Source: Io17-Chloro-G2 sp965226915 | GTDB lineage: Bacteria > Chloroflexota > Dehalococcoidia > Lucifugimonadales > UBA3495 | Reading direction: 5' to 3' | DNA: 64,000 bases | NCBI GenBank assembly: GCA_965226915.1 | Contig: CBDDEJ010000006.1 | Location: forward strand, 1 to 64,000 | In this document: positions 28,463-37,753 of the stretch, in pieces | How positions within the stretch are numbered: the stretch's first letter is position 1 | Layout: each line of letters opens with the position of its first letter | Program-made: the position numbers and the translations under genes | Notes under the pieces: generated by a model | Database searches by the model: none | What the model saw: only the letters and a program-made list of their open reading frames with translations | What the model was told of the DNA's origin: nothing

Positions 28463-30040
28463 CTAAGCTGGAGCGATCCACTCGGCGGCGCGCTCACCGA
28501 TCATGAGAACCGTTGCATGGGCGCCCCCGGATCTTGGAACTCGCGGCATCACCGACGCATCAACCACCGACAATCCTTGTACCCCTTTGACGCTGCAATA
28601 TTGATCGACCACGGCCATTGGGTCTGAATCAGGTCCCATCTTGCAGGTTCCGGACACGTGCCTGGCCGTTCCAACGTTTTGGCGTATCCAACGGTCCAAA
28701 GCGTCATCGTCGGCCAGAACCTCCTCCGTGGGTTGGATCCGGTGGTCGGCTATGTCTTTATAGGCGTCGGAATCCAGAAATCCAAGGGCCATTCGCAGGC
28801 CTTCCCTAACCCGCCGGATGTCATTTGGATGTTGGAGATAGCAATAGTTAAATGCCGGCTGAACGCTGGGATCGGCAGACGCCAACCTGACGTATCCCGC
28901 GCCGTCGGGCAAACCGAGGGTGCACGAAATGCGCGCTACCTGGTCTGGTGAAACATCGCCATTCAGGTACTTGGTTCGCACGCCGGGGACCCGCTCGGAC
29001 CTTGGGTCTACCATTGGGCTGCTCCTCAACAACATATCATTGGCTTCATTGGACCCTTCAGAGGTATAGTGCAAACCAAAATGTATTGCATCGGGGTCAT
29101 GCCCGCCCAGAGTGATCCCACCCTTGACCTTGAAGGTGACCTGGGCGCTGAGATGGTTGAATAGATTCTGGCCGACTCCGGGGAGCGCGTGGACCGTGGG
29201 TATGCCGAATTGCTGAAGTTGATCCTCGGGGCCAATCCCCGAAAGCATGAGCAGGTGGGGCGATTTGATTGCCCCGGCGCTAAGCACGACGCGGTCTGCT
29301 TCAACCGTGAAGACCTGGCCACCGCTTTCGACTTCCACGCCCACGGCCTTTAGATCCTTCATCAAGACCTTTCTGACCAGAACACCTCCCCTCACGGTGA
29401 GGTTCAGACAGTGGCGCATTGGATTGAGATGGGCCATGGCGGCGCTCACTCTGATGCCGTCGATGTTGTTCGAGGGAGACACCCCAACGCCCGATGGGTT
29501 AGGGCCGTTGGTGTCCTCAGTGGCGCCAAACCCCGCCTGCAAACAGGCAGCATGGAAGGCCTTTTGGAGTGCAGGCCAGGGGCCTGACTGACGGCGTCTT
29601 ACCGGGATCGGCCCGTCGGTTCCATGAAAATCATCCCGAATGTCGAGATCACGCTCTGATTTTCTAAAGAAAGGAAGCACCTTGGAATAAGACCATTCAT
29701 CATTGCCGTAGGAAGACCAGGAGTCAAAGTCATCGGGCAAACCCCTTTGCATTGCCTGGCCGTTGATGGACGACCCACCTCCGATGACCCTGCCTTGAGC
29801 CACGTGGATCTCGCCTTGCTCCTCGGTGATGGTTCCCCGCAGAGCCCAGTTGTGGTCCGAGTCGGGTGATTCGGCGAATCTTGTGCCGCCGAACTTTATC
29901 TCGTCCGGAAGGTTGGCGGGGTCCGGATAATCCGTCCCTGCTTCTAGCAACAACACAGACGTATTAGGATTCTCAGCCAATCTGCTGGCCAATACTGAAC
30001 CAGCCGCTCCCCCGCCTACGATAACAACATCATATTTCAT
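28463..30040 (-). CDS. GMC family oxidoreductase (choline dehydrogenase-like)
   Basis: A 525-residue flavoprotein. The ATG at 30040 follows GAGGAACC and opens with YDVVIVGGGAAGSVLASRLA, the FAD-binding loop. GMC signature 1 is QGRVIGGGSSINGQAMQRG and signature 2 is VVLSAGAIKSPHLLMLSGIG. The C-terminus has GTARHVSGTCKMGPDSDPMAV with the catalytic His and PRVPRSGGAHATVLMIGERA. It oxidises an alcohol with FAD; the substrate is not readable. It lies about 95 bp upstream of the CMD-family gene and is likely co-transcribed with it. Confidence 0.9.
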   Translation of the reverse strand: MKYDVVIVGGGAAGSVLASRLAENPNTSVLLLEAGTDYPDPANLPDEIKFGGTRFAESPDSDHNWALRGTITEEQGEIHVAQGRVIGGGSSINGQAMQRGLPDDFDSWSSYGNDEWSYSKVLPFFRKSERDLDIRDDFHGTDGPIPVRRRQSGPWPALQKAFHAACLQAGFGATEDTNGPNPSGVGVSPSNNIDGIRVSAAMAHLNPMRHCLNLTVRGGVLVRKVLMKDLKAVGVEVESGGQVFTVEADRVVLSAGAIKSPHLLMLSGIGPEDQLQQFGIPTVHALPGVGQNLFNHLSAQVTFKVKGGITLGGHDPDAIHFGLHYTSEGSNEANDMLLRSSPMVDPRSERVPGVRTKYLNGDVSPDQVARISCTLGLPDGAGYVRLASADPSVQPAFNYCYLQHPNDIRRVREGLRMALGFLDSDAYKDIADHRIQPTEEVLADDDALDRWIRQNVGTARHVSGTCKMGPDSDPMAVVDQYCSVKGVQGLSVVDASVMPRVPRSGGAHATVLMIGERAAEWIAPA

Positions 30041-30214
30041 GGTTCCTCGATCCTCCCTAAACCATTGGTCTTCCTTGTCAGGATGGTCCAGAGTTAACTG
30101 AATTTCCCAAACAAAAGCCTGCTGGATGGCTTGGACTATAAAAGGGCTTACCTGGTGAGTCAACCGCCATCGGCGCGGGCGAATTCATAACCGCCATGGG
30201 AAAGTTCATTAGTG

Positions 30215-30541
30215 TCACTTGGGCTTGCGAATTAGTTGTGGTTCGTTACGTTCAGTCCCTTCGTCAAACCCTGAGAAGTACTTGGCCTCAAATAGTCGGT
30301 AATACTCGCCAACTTTTATTACGAGGTCTGGCTCTGTGTTGTCTTCAAAACGATGCCAAAACAAGAACTCAGCGTCTCTAGCTTCTTGCTCTGAAACGCT
30401 GAACCCTAGCTCGTTGAGATAACCCTTTAGAAAAACTTCCCGCTCGGAGTACTTGAAGAACGAGAAAACATTCGAAGTCAGCACGTCTTCCATTCTCTCA
30501 ATATTGGAGGACAGCTTCCCATGCAATTCAGCCAAGTACAT
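30215..30541 (-). CDS. PD-(D/E)xK nuclease-like protein, probably truncated
   Basis: A 108-residue frame. FEDNTEPDLVIKVGEYYRLFEAKY holds the D...ExK pattern of PD-(D/E)xK nucleases (Asp in EPDLVI, Glu and Lys in FEAKY). The preceding helices (FFKYSEREVFLKGYLNELG) resemble the lead-in of that fold. It stops shortly after the active site, well short of a full domain, so it is probably the remnant of a restriction-like enzyme. No partner gene is nearby. Confidence 0.5.
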   Translation of the reverse strand: MYLAELHGKLSSNIERMEDVLTSNVFSFFKYSEREVFLKGYLNELGFSVSEQEARDAEFLFWHRFEDNTEPDLVIKVGEYYRLFEAKYFSGFDEGTERNEPQLIRKPK

Positions 30542-30673
30542 TTCGTGACCTCTGATCTCGATGACGCCACACTAGTGGAGGATTAGAATCCTGTCTCATC
30601 CGTCTCAGATCGTGTCGAAGAACAACTTATTCAACCCGGAAGCGGATACCGACAGTGTAGGGAGTCGCCTTTA

Positions 30674-31822
30674 TCACCATTGAACAAACATCGGCATGAC
30701 CACGTGGAGGTACTCGTCGGAGTCGGTGGGTTTGAAGACGCCTGGGCTGGAAGAGCTGCTGGTTTCCAAGGCCACTTGGCCTTTTTCCAATACCGAAAGC
30801 ACGTCCAGCAGATAGCGGCTGTTGAAGGCAATATTTCCCTCTTCCCCCTCCAGCGTTTCGGCGTCGACTTCGTCTTGATTGTCGCCAACTTCCTCGGACC
30901 GGGCGGAAATCATCACTTTGCCGGGGGCGTCTCCGTTTTCCCCGGGCATCATTTCCAAGCGAATAATGTTGCTGCCGTCGCGGGCGAAAATGGAAGCTGT
31001 CCGGGCGGCGCGCAAAAGGTTGGGCAGATCGAACACAGCTCTGGTCTGATAGCTCTGGGGGATCAGCTGCTCATAGTTTGGGAATGCCCCTTGCAGCAAT
31101 TGGGAAACCAACTCCACTGATTCCGGACCGCGAATACGGAACAACACCTGCCCTTTGGATGGCGTCACCATCATTTCAACCGGATCTTCCTGGCCTCCCA
31201 GCAGGCGGTTAAGCTCGGTGAACGTTCTGGCCGGTATGATGACCTTCGTTTCCGTATCCACGGGCTGGCGCAAGGTGCCGTGGTGCACCGCCAACCTGAA
31301 ACCGTCGGCCGCGGCCATGGTGAAACGGTCGCCGTCCAGCTTCAATTCCACTCCGGTCAGCACCGGGCGAGATTCTTCGGTGGCCGCGGCAAAGGCGACC
31401 CGGGAAATCGCATTCTTCAAAATCTGTGGGTCTACTTGAGCTGCCAGGCCGTCTTCCACTGTGGGCACAGGGGGGAACTCGGCCGCGTCGGTTCCGTTGA
31501 TGTTGGCTTGGGCCCTCCCGCAAGTGACTTTCAGCACGCCTGATCCCTGTTCCAGCTCTAAACCGATGTGCTCGTTAGGAAGGGAGTTAATGAACTCGCT
31601 GAGCAGCCGGGCGGGCACGGTGATAGAACCCTCTTCCTCCACCATTGCTCCCACCCAGGTGGTCATGGCAATTTCCAGGTTGGTGGCCGAAAGTTTCAGC
31701 ATGGACTGGTCCACGCTTAGCAGCACGTTTTGGGTAATGGGCAGGGTTGCCCTGGTGGCCACGGCCCGGCCCACCACGGCCAACCCGCGGCTGAGATTTT
31801 CTTGGGTACAGGACAGTTTCAT
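30674..31822 (-). CDS. dnaN: DNA polymerase III sliding clamp (beta subunit)
   Basis: A 382-residue protein, full length for DnaN, with three clamp repeats. It begins MKLSCTQENLSRGLAVVGRA, contains the middle-domain ETKVIIPARTFTELNRLLGG block, and ends with YLHVVMPMFVQW, close to the usual C-terminus that lines the peptide-binding pocket. It forms the ring dimer that tethers polymerase to DNA. It lies alone here, without dnaA or recF next to it. A candidate promoter is at 31927-31955. Confidence 0.95.
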   Translation of the reverse strand: MKLSCTQENLSRGLAVVGRAVATRATLPITQNVLLSVDQSMLKLSATNLEIAMTTWVGAMVEEEGSITVPARLLSEFINSLPNEHIGLELEQGSGVLKVTCGRAQANINGTDAAEFPPVPTVEDGLAAQVDPQILKNAISRVAFAAATEESRPVLTGVELKLDGDRFTMAAADGFRLAVHHGTLRQPVDTETKVIIPARTFTELNRLLGGQEDPVEMMVTPSKGQVLFRIRGPESVELVSQLLQGAFPNYEQLIPQSYQTRAVFDLPNLLRAARTASIFARDGSNIIRLEMMPGENGDAPGKVMISARSEEVGDNQDEVDAETLEGEEGNIAFNSRYLLDVLSVLEKGQVALETSSSSSPGVFKPTDSDEYLHVVMPMFVQW

Positions 31823-31926
31823 TATCAGCGCCCCGATTGAGAATGATGAATAAAAAGAATCGACTAGCCGGTGCTGTTTGGAAGTTGCGAAACCAGCCTT
31901 ATCCAGCCTAACTTTGAGTATTGGAC

Positions 31927-31955
31927 ATTATGTCACCCCATAGGCGTAAAAACAA
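31927..31955 (-). promoter_or_regulatory. Candidate dnaN promoter
   Basis: Minus strand TTGTTT, 17-base spacer, CATAAT, about 105 bp upstream of the dnaN start. Spacing is ideal and the -10 is one base from consensus. The remaining 320-bp intergenic region (31823-32144) shows no other feature apart from a TATAAT at 32080-32085 before alaX. Confidence 0.4.
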
Positions 31956-32144
31956 CGTTCCGCACAACTAATTTTGTATTGGCATTCCCGTAGGATTTGT
32001 TGGTCACTAGAATAAGACTATACCTAAACCACTGGCCAAACCCACCGGAGCCTGCCGCCGGTCCGCGGGTTAGGTTTGCTATAATACCCAGCGCGCCACG
32101 CAGGTGCAATTGGTGGACCCAACGGCCGCCCAGGGGAGTCTTTG

Positions 32145-32858
32145 ATGACGGAGTTGCTTTTCCATCACGACAGTTACTTGAAAGAGTTCGAGGCCAAAGT
32201 TGAAGAGTTGATGGATAATGGGGTGGTGTTGGACCGGACCGCGTTCTACGCTGGAGGCGGAGGGCAACCCGCCGACGTGGGTTCTTTGATCTCCGGAGTG
32301 GCCACCTATCTAGTCAAACGAGTGACCCGTTCTTCAGGGAAGATAATACATCAGATAGACGGACCATTGCCCCAAGAGGGCGCCAATGTGACCGGCCATG
32401 TCGATTGGGACCTGCGATACAACTTAATGCGCACCCACACCGCGCTGCACATTCTATGCGGCGTGGTGTGGCGTGACTACGGCGCCCAGGTGACCGGCGG
32501 CGACATGAAGCCCGGCGAAGCTAGAATGGACTTTGAGCTGGAGCAAATGTCCGCCCAATTCGCGGAGGACATAGAAGAAAAGATAAACCTGGAAGTGGCC
32601 GCGGCCCGTGACGTGCTGGCGAGCAAAGTAAGCCGGGCCGAAGCAGACCAAATACCTGACCTGATCCGGACCAAGATCAACTTGCTTCCAGCCGGCATCA
32701 CAGAGGTGCGGACCATAGACATCACCGGCCTCGACCTGCAAGCCGACGGCGGAACCCATGTCGCCAACACCCGGGAAGTAGGCGCTATAAAAGTCGTGGG
32801 CCACGAAAGCAAAGGCCGCATCAACAAGCGCCTGCGCATCGCTCTCGTAGAGTCCTAG
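32145..32858 (+). CDS. alaX: Alanyl-tRNA editing protein (AlaX-like)
   Basis: A 237-residue protein. The ATG at 32145 is preferred over the TTG at 32142 because AGGGGAG lies at better spacing. It matches the free-standing editing domain of alanyl-tRNA synthetase: FYAGGGGQPADVG, the zinc motif HTALHIL (HxxxH), and ADGGTHVANTREVG, where the CxxxH of many relatives reads DGGTH. It would hydrolyse Ser-tRNA(Ala) or Gly-tRNA(Ala) in the cytoplasm. The Cys-to-Asp change alters the usual zinc site, so activity should be treated with caution. Confidence 0.85.
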   Translation: MTELLFHHDSYLKEFEAKVEELMDNGVVLDRTAFYAGGGGQPADVGSLISGVATYLVKRVTRSSGKIIHQIDGPLPQEGANVTGHVDWDLRYNLMRTHTALHILCGVVWRDYGAQVTGGDMKPGEARMDFELEQMSAQFAEDIEEKINLEVAAARDVLASKVSRAEADQIPDLIRTKINLLPAGITEVRTIDITGLDLQADGGTHVANTREVGAIKVVGHESKGRINKRLRIALVES

Positions 32859-32941
32859 CGATGGCCGATTGCCTCGATCAGCTTGTTCCTGCCTCTTCAA
32901 TCCCAAGCCAGCATACTATGCCGAGGATGGCGATCTAACTT

Positions 32942-34966
32942 ATGCCCAAGCACGTGGTTGGAATCGACGTGGGCGGCACCTTCACCGACATTGCCGTTCT
33001 TAAAGACGGACATTTGACCGTCCATAAGCTCCCATCAACACCATCTGACCCGTCCAAGGGAATACTGCAAGGGGTGGCGGAAGTAGGGATAACGGAAGCG
33101 GATTTCGTCCACGGCTCCACCGTTGCCACCAACGCCCTCCTGGAAGGTAAAGGCAGCCGCACCGCCCTGGTGACGACGCTGGGATTCGAGGACGTTCTGG
33201 AAATTGGCCGTCAGGCCCGGGCGGAGCTTTATAATCTGGACTTGGACCGGCCGGAGCCTCTGGCGCCCTGGGAGTTACGATTTGGCCTAAAAGAAAGGGT
33301 GGACCACAACGGGGCCATCATCGAAGACCTAACGCCCGAAGCCATCTCTGCCCTGGCGGTATTGGTGGAGGAAGCCAAGGTCGACGCCGTCGCCGTGTCC
33401 TTCCTTTTTTCTTTCCTGAATCCTGCCCACGAAGAGGCGGTCCTCGCAGCCCTGCGCGATTTGCCAGGGAAACCATTCATCTCTATATCCAGCCGTGTGT
33501 TGCCCGAATTCAGAGAATACGAGCGGACCAGCACCGTTGTAGTCAACTCTTACGTGGGCGAGATCATGGCCCGCTATCTTGGCGAATTGGAAAATGCTTT
33601 GGGCCAGGGATTGCGCATCATGCAATCCTCGGGCGGCAGCATCACCTCCCGTTTGGCGTCGGAACAGCCCGTTCGCACCATTCTAAGCGGCCCTGCCGGG
33701 GGCGTTGTTGGCGCTTTCTACACCGGCGTTCAGGCTGGCTATCCAGATATTATCACCCTGGATATGGGTGGCACCTCCACTGATGTGTCGCTTTGTCCCG
33801 GCCAGATAAAAGAGACAACCGGTCAGTATGTAGGCGGATACCCCATCGGCGTACCAATGATCGAAATCCACACTGTCGGCGCCGGGGGTGGGTCCATTGC
33901 CCGTGTAGACGGCGGAGGGGCTTTGGTGGTGGGTCCCCAATCGGCCGGCGCCGATCCCGGTCCGGCCTGTTACGGGCAAGGCGATCAGATCACCGTGACC
34001 GATGCGAACCTTATTCTGGGCAGGCTTATTCCAGATCAGTTTTTGGGAGGACGTTTAACCCTGGACCGAAAGCGGGTGGAAGACCTGGCTTCCGATATAG
34101 CCTCGCGAATCGGCGCCGGAGTTCAAGAGGCGGCCCTGGGCATAATCCGGGTGGTCAACTCGAATATGGAACGGGCCATCCGCTCTATATCCCTGGAGAG
34201 AGGATATGACCCCAGGGAATTCACACTGATTCCTTTCGGCGGCGCTGGGCCGATGCATTGCTGTGAACTGGCCCGGGAATTGGGCATTCCGCGCATTTTG
34301 GCCCCGGTCCATCCTGGAATTCTATCAGCGTTGGGCGTGGCCATCGCCGACGTCGTGAAGGACTACTCCCGCACGGTGATGCTTCGGGGCGCCGACGTGG
34401 ACCGGTCCCGGCTGGAAGAGGAATTCTCAGGCATGGAGGGCCTGGCCCGGCAGGAACTGGGCAGCGAAGGGTTGCCTGTGGAACGCATGCAGGTGCGCCG
34501 TTTCGTGGACGTCCGCTACGTGGGTCAGTCGTTCGAATTGACAATCGATTATCCTGCCATCACCCGGCCCAACGCCAGAACCGGCGGCAGCGTCAGAGAC
34601 CTGCGGCGGGTCATTGGCGAGAGTTTCTACCGAGCCCACTTACGAAGATTCGGATACGCCGACCGGAACGAGCCGGTGGAAATAGTCAATCTGCGCCTGA
34701 AGCTGGAACTTGAAGTGGAGAAACTGGAACTGACCCCTGAAGCCCCTGGCCAGCCCGATCCGTCCGCAGCCAAAACCGGGGAATCTCAGGTAGTGTTTTC
34801 CCAGGGCGAAACGACCGCCGCCCTCTACCAGCGGGATCTCTTGCACTGCGGCCACCGCATCTCAGGCCCGGCGCTCATATTACAAATGGACACCACCATA
34901 GTGCTGCCCCCGGAATGGCAGGCGGAGGTCGATCCCCTGGGGAACCTGCTGCTGGAGCTGGGGTAA
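32942..34966 (+). CDS. Hydantoinase/oxoprolinase A subunit (HyuA-like)
   Basis: A 674-residue protein with the actin-like ATPase fold of HyuA/oxoprolinase: VVGIDVGGTFTDIAVLK at the start, HGSTVATNALLEGKGSRTAL, the ILSGPAGGVVGAFYTG block, DMGGTSTDVSLC and GGAGPMHCCELARELGI. It would pair with a HyuB subunit to open a cyclic amide such as 5-oxoproline or hydantoin with ATP. The HyuB partner is at 40691-42283, separated by 5.7 kb of mobile DNA, two broken genes and a PIG-L gene. Confidence 0.92.
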   Translation: MPKHVVGIDVGGTFTDIAVLKDGHLTVHKLPSTPSDPSKGILQGVAEVGITEADFVHGSTVATNALLEGKGSRTALVTTLGFEDVLEIGRQARAELYNLDLDRPEPLAPWELRFGLKERVDHNGAIIEDLTPEAISALAVLVEEAKVDAVAVSFLFSFLNPAHEEAVLAALRDLPGKPFISISSRVLPEFREYERTSTVVVNSYVGEIMARYLGELENALGQGLRIMQSSGGSITSRLASEQPVRTILSGPAGGVVGAFYTGVQAGYPDIITLDMGGTSTDVSLCPGQIKETTGQYVGGYPIGVPMIEIHTVGAGGGSIARVDGGGALVVGPQSAGADPGPACYGQGDQITVTDANLILGRLIPDQFLGGRLTLDRKRVEDLASDIASRIGAGVQEAALGIIRVVNSNMERAIRSISLERGYDPREFTLIPFGGAGPMHCCELARELGIPRILAPVHPGILSALGVAIADVVKDYSRTVMLRGADVDRSRLEEEFSGMEGLARQELGSEGLPVERMQVRRFVDVRYVGQSFELTIDYPAITRPNARTGGSVRDLRRVIGESFYRAHLRRFGYADRNEPVEIVNLRLKLELEVEKLELTPEAPGQPDPSAAKTGESQVVFSQGETTAALYQRDLLHCGHRISGPALILQMDTTIVLPPEWQAEVDPLGNLLLELG

Positions 34967-35369
34967 ACTGTCTACACAAACCACCTCGGTCCCACAATGG
35001 CTTTGGGACAGGTTCGGATGATGAAGAGACAGGAAGCATATGGCGGTTGTCCTGGCCGTGTTAGTTATAACTCTTTCTTGTGCGACTCCCACGCGAGAAG
35101 AGGCGGACCCGACTCTGACGGAGGACAATGCGCCCACTCATGACCAGCGTATTTCACACATTCCAATCGGCGTCGGCTTGCTTACCAATTACGGGTTTGA
35201 TGTAGACCGGCCCGAGGAGGGCTGGCCTAGAAACTCGGACGGAAACCCCGATTCTCCCCAAGCCGTCGTTTTCTCAGCGACGATTGTCGATGTAACAGTG
35301 GGTTCTTGAACCATATTACAGATACTATCATGCCACATAAGACTATAATACGTCGGTCTGGCGTAGCGC

Positions 35370-36642
35370 CAGGGCCTTTTCATTTTCTCAAAATAGTATA
35401 AAATTATTACCAGTTTAAGCGGGAGGGGAGGATGATGACTTTGAGGGAAGCGCTGGATTTGGCGCCTGACTTCCGGAGTAGCCAAGGGCGACGCCACTCT
35501 TTGGGGGCGATCCTGGCCTTGGCCACCTGTGCCATGCTGTGCGGCGCCCGCAGCTTATACGCCATAGCGCAATGGGGGCGGGACCAAGGGGGTGCTACGG
35601 CGCAGCTTTTGGGGTTCAGCCAGGAGAAGACACCCTGCGTGGCCACCCTCCACCGGGTGTTCAAGGACCTGGACGTGGCGGCCTTTGAGGCAGAAGTCGG
35701 CAACTGGCTGGCAAAGAGCGGGGTAGAGGCGGATGATCCCCTGTCCCTGGACGGGAAAACCTTGCGAGGGGTCCACGGCCAAGAGATACCCGGGGTCCAT
35801 GTGGTGTCGGCCTACGCTAGCCGCGCTGGGGCAGTGCTGGCGCAGGTAGCTGCGCCGGGCAAGGGGGAAGAATTGGCGGCGGTCAAAGAAGTATTGGGCC
35901 AGGTACCCCTGAAGGGTCGGGTAGTAGTGGCTGATGCCTTACTGACCCAACGGAAAGTCTGTGAGCAGATTGTGGCAGGCGGCGGAGAGTATCTGCTGCC
36001 AGTTAAAGAGAATCAGCCCACCTTGCGCCGAGACCTGGAGGTGGCTTTTTCCCCTGCTAGGAACTGAGAGGGCTGGTGGGCCAACCGTACCTCCCTGGCT
36101 GGCAGCGGAGTGGCGAGCACGCGGGGCCAAGCTGACGGTCTGGGCCGATGCTCCAGTAAAGCGGCGTCATGGGCGGCTGGAGCGGCGAGAGTTGTGGGCC
36201 TTGGCCGACCCAGAGCTAAATGGCTACGTGGGCAGCGATGGGACGGTCGGGGAAGCGTGGCCGCATCTGCAACAGGTGTGTCGGCTAGAGCGCCAGCGGG
36301 TCGTGAAGGGCAAGAAACAGGTGGCTGTGAGCTATGCAATTAGCAGTCTCCCAGCCACTGATGCCGATGCCAGGCGATTGTTGAGCCTTTCCCGTGGGCA
36401 CTGGGGCATCGAGAACCGCCTCCACTGGGTACGGGATGTGACCTTCGACGAGGACCGCTCTCAGGTGCGCACTGGGGCCGCCCCACAGGTTCTGGCGGGC
36501 CTGCGGAACCTGGTCATCAGCTTGGTACGTCGGGCTGGGCATTCCAACGTAGCCGCTGCCCTACGCCGCCACAATGCCCATCTCAGCGAAGCTTTCGACA
36601 TGATGGGCTTTACCTACCAGGCAGGAGAATGAAAAGGCCCTG
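35370..36642 (+). mobile_element. ISAs1-family element
   Basis: A 1,273-bp element with perfect 15-bp terminal inverted repeats (CAGGGCCTTTTCATT) flanked by a perfect 10-bp target duplication, GGCGTAGCGC, at 35360-35369 and 36643-36652. The duplication shows that the insertion is real and fairly recent. Confidence 0.92.
35432..36632 (+). pseudogene. ISAs1-family transposase, frameshifted
   Basis: A DDE transposase of the ISAs1/H-repeat type: DPLSLDGKTLRGVHGQEIPG (first Asp), GRVVVADALLTQRKVCEQI (second Asp) and GHWGIENRLHWVRDVTFDED (Glu). The frame changes by +1 near 36050 in GCTTTTTCCCCTGC, after LEVAFS. Family members are normally encoded by one ORF, so this is either inactivation or frameshifting at the T/C run. 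Termini and target duplication are intact. Confidence 0.85.
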
Positions 36643-37753
36643 GGCGTAGCGCGAAACCCGGCCAATGGCTTTCCGGCCAGACTTCTAGCCGGTGGGGCGT
36701 TGGCGGGCTTGGCTGGAACAGTGTTTTGGGCCAACCCGGCGCTCTCTGGCGCAGTTTTGTCAGTAATGAGCCGGCGCCGGACTTTCGTGACCCGGGGGAG
36801 GCAGGTTTTTACCCATCCGACGATCTACAAGTAGTGGACTGGCAGGCCCGGAAGATCATGAGCGCTGGATTCGATTTTATGGTGCTGGATTGGCAGGGTT
36901 GGGGCGACCCGGACCTCGACGGAATTCCGGGACCAGCCTATATAGACCAACGCACCAATGACACCGTAAAAGAGTGGATGCGATGGTTTTACGCCAACCC
37001 GGATGCTCCACTACAGTTTGCCATCTTCGTTCATTCCTTTCCAATCGGTGTTGGGGGACTCGAAAGCCCTCTGCGCATTGATCAAAAACGAATGATCTGG
37101 GGCCGGATGCGGTTGGGGAGGATATGGTCTTAAAGACGGCTCACTACGCCAAGCGTCTCAAAGCAGGCCAACCGTTTGTGTATTACGAGCCGCTCTGGAT
37201 CGACCCCCGGCAAGTGCTGCGTCTTGCCGGCAATCCGACTCCGGCAGAATTTGGGTTTTTAACTGACTCAAGTGTGGCCTACATCGCCCCAGTCCAATTG
37301 ATGATCGCACGAGCTAAGTTGAATGCTTTGGCGTTTGAAGTAAGTAAATCGGCTCAAGGAATGGTGTCCCAATATCTCGGCTGTGACTTTGCCGGCGACG
37401 TTGCCCGTGTAGCAACCCTTATGGAGAACACGGAACGGGGGGCGGAAAAACTGCCTGTCGAATTGGCTAACCCCTTAGACGAAGGGGTATTCATCCAGGT
37501 TGGAATGGGGTCCAACCGAGAACTTGCCCAGGTAGACGAGCCCGCCGGAGAAAATGCTACCGCGCTCATTCTGGCTAAGCCGTTGAAGCATGGACATAAA
37601 GCCCTTGCGCCTGTGCTAATGGCTGACTCTTTGAATGCCAGGACCTCGCTGCCCGAGCCGTCCGCCATACTCAGGCAGGCCACATTAGAAGTCGCCGCCA
37701 ATATCCTGGCAAACGTAATAGTCAGACGTGAAAACCTCAGTGATACCCTAGTA

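Larger units (their letters stand above)
35227..36688 (-). mobile_element. MITE A copy 5, split by ISAs1
   Basis: MITE A sequence at 35227-35369 and 36653-36688, 179 bp in total, with CTAG ends, interrupted by an ISAs1-family element that duplicated ten bases (GGCGTAGCGC). It has more substitutions than the other copies, which suggests it is older or a different subtype. Confidence 0.85.
35040..37133 (+). pseudogene. Lipoprotein with sugar-hydrolase-like segment, disrupted by MITE A and ISAs1
   Basis: Host coding sequence lies at 35040-35230 and 36689-37133. It starts with a lipoprotein signal (LAVLVITLSCA). Removing the inserted MITE with one CTAG rejoins the frame exactly (DRPEEGWP-SRWGVGGLGWN). 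The continuing stretch GFYPSDDLQVVDWQARKIMS and FDFMVLDWQGWGDPDLDG resembles GH99-like or WbsX-type proteins, but I cannot assign it firmly. The frame ends at 37133 where the next gene begins, possibly through an older deletion. The insertion inactivates the gene. Confidence 0.68.
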
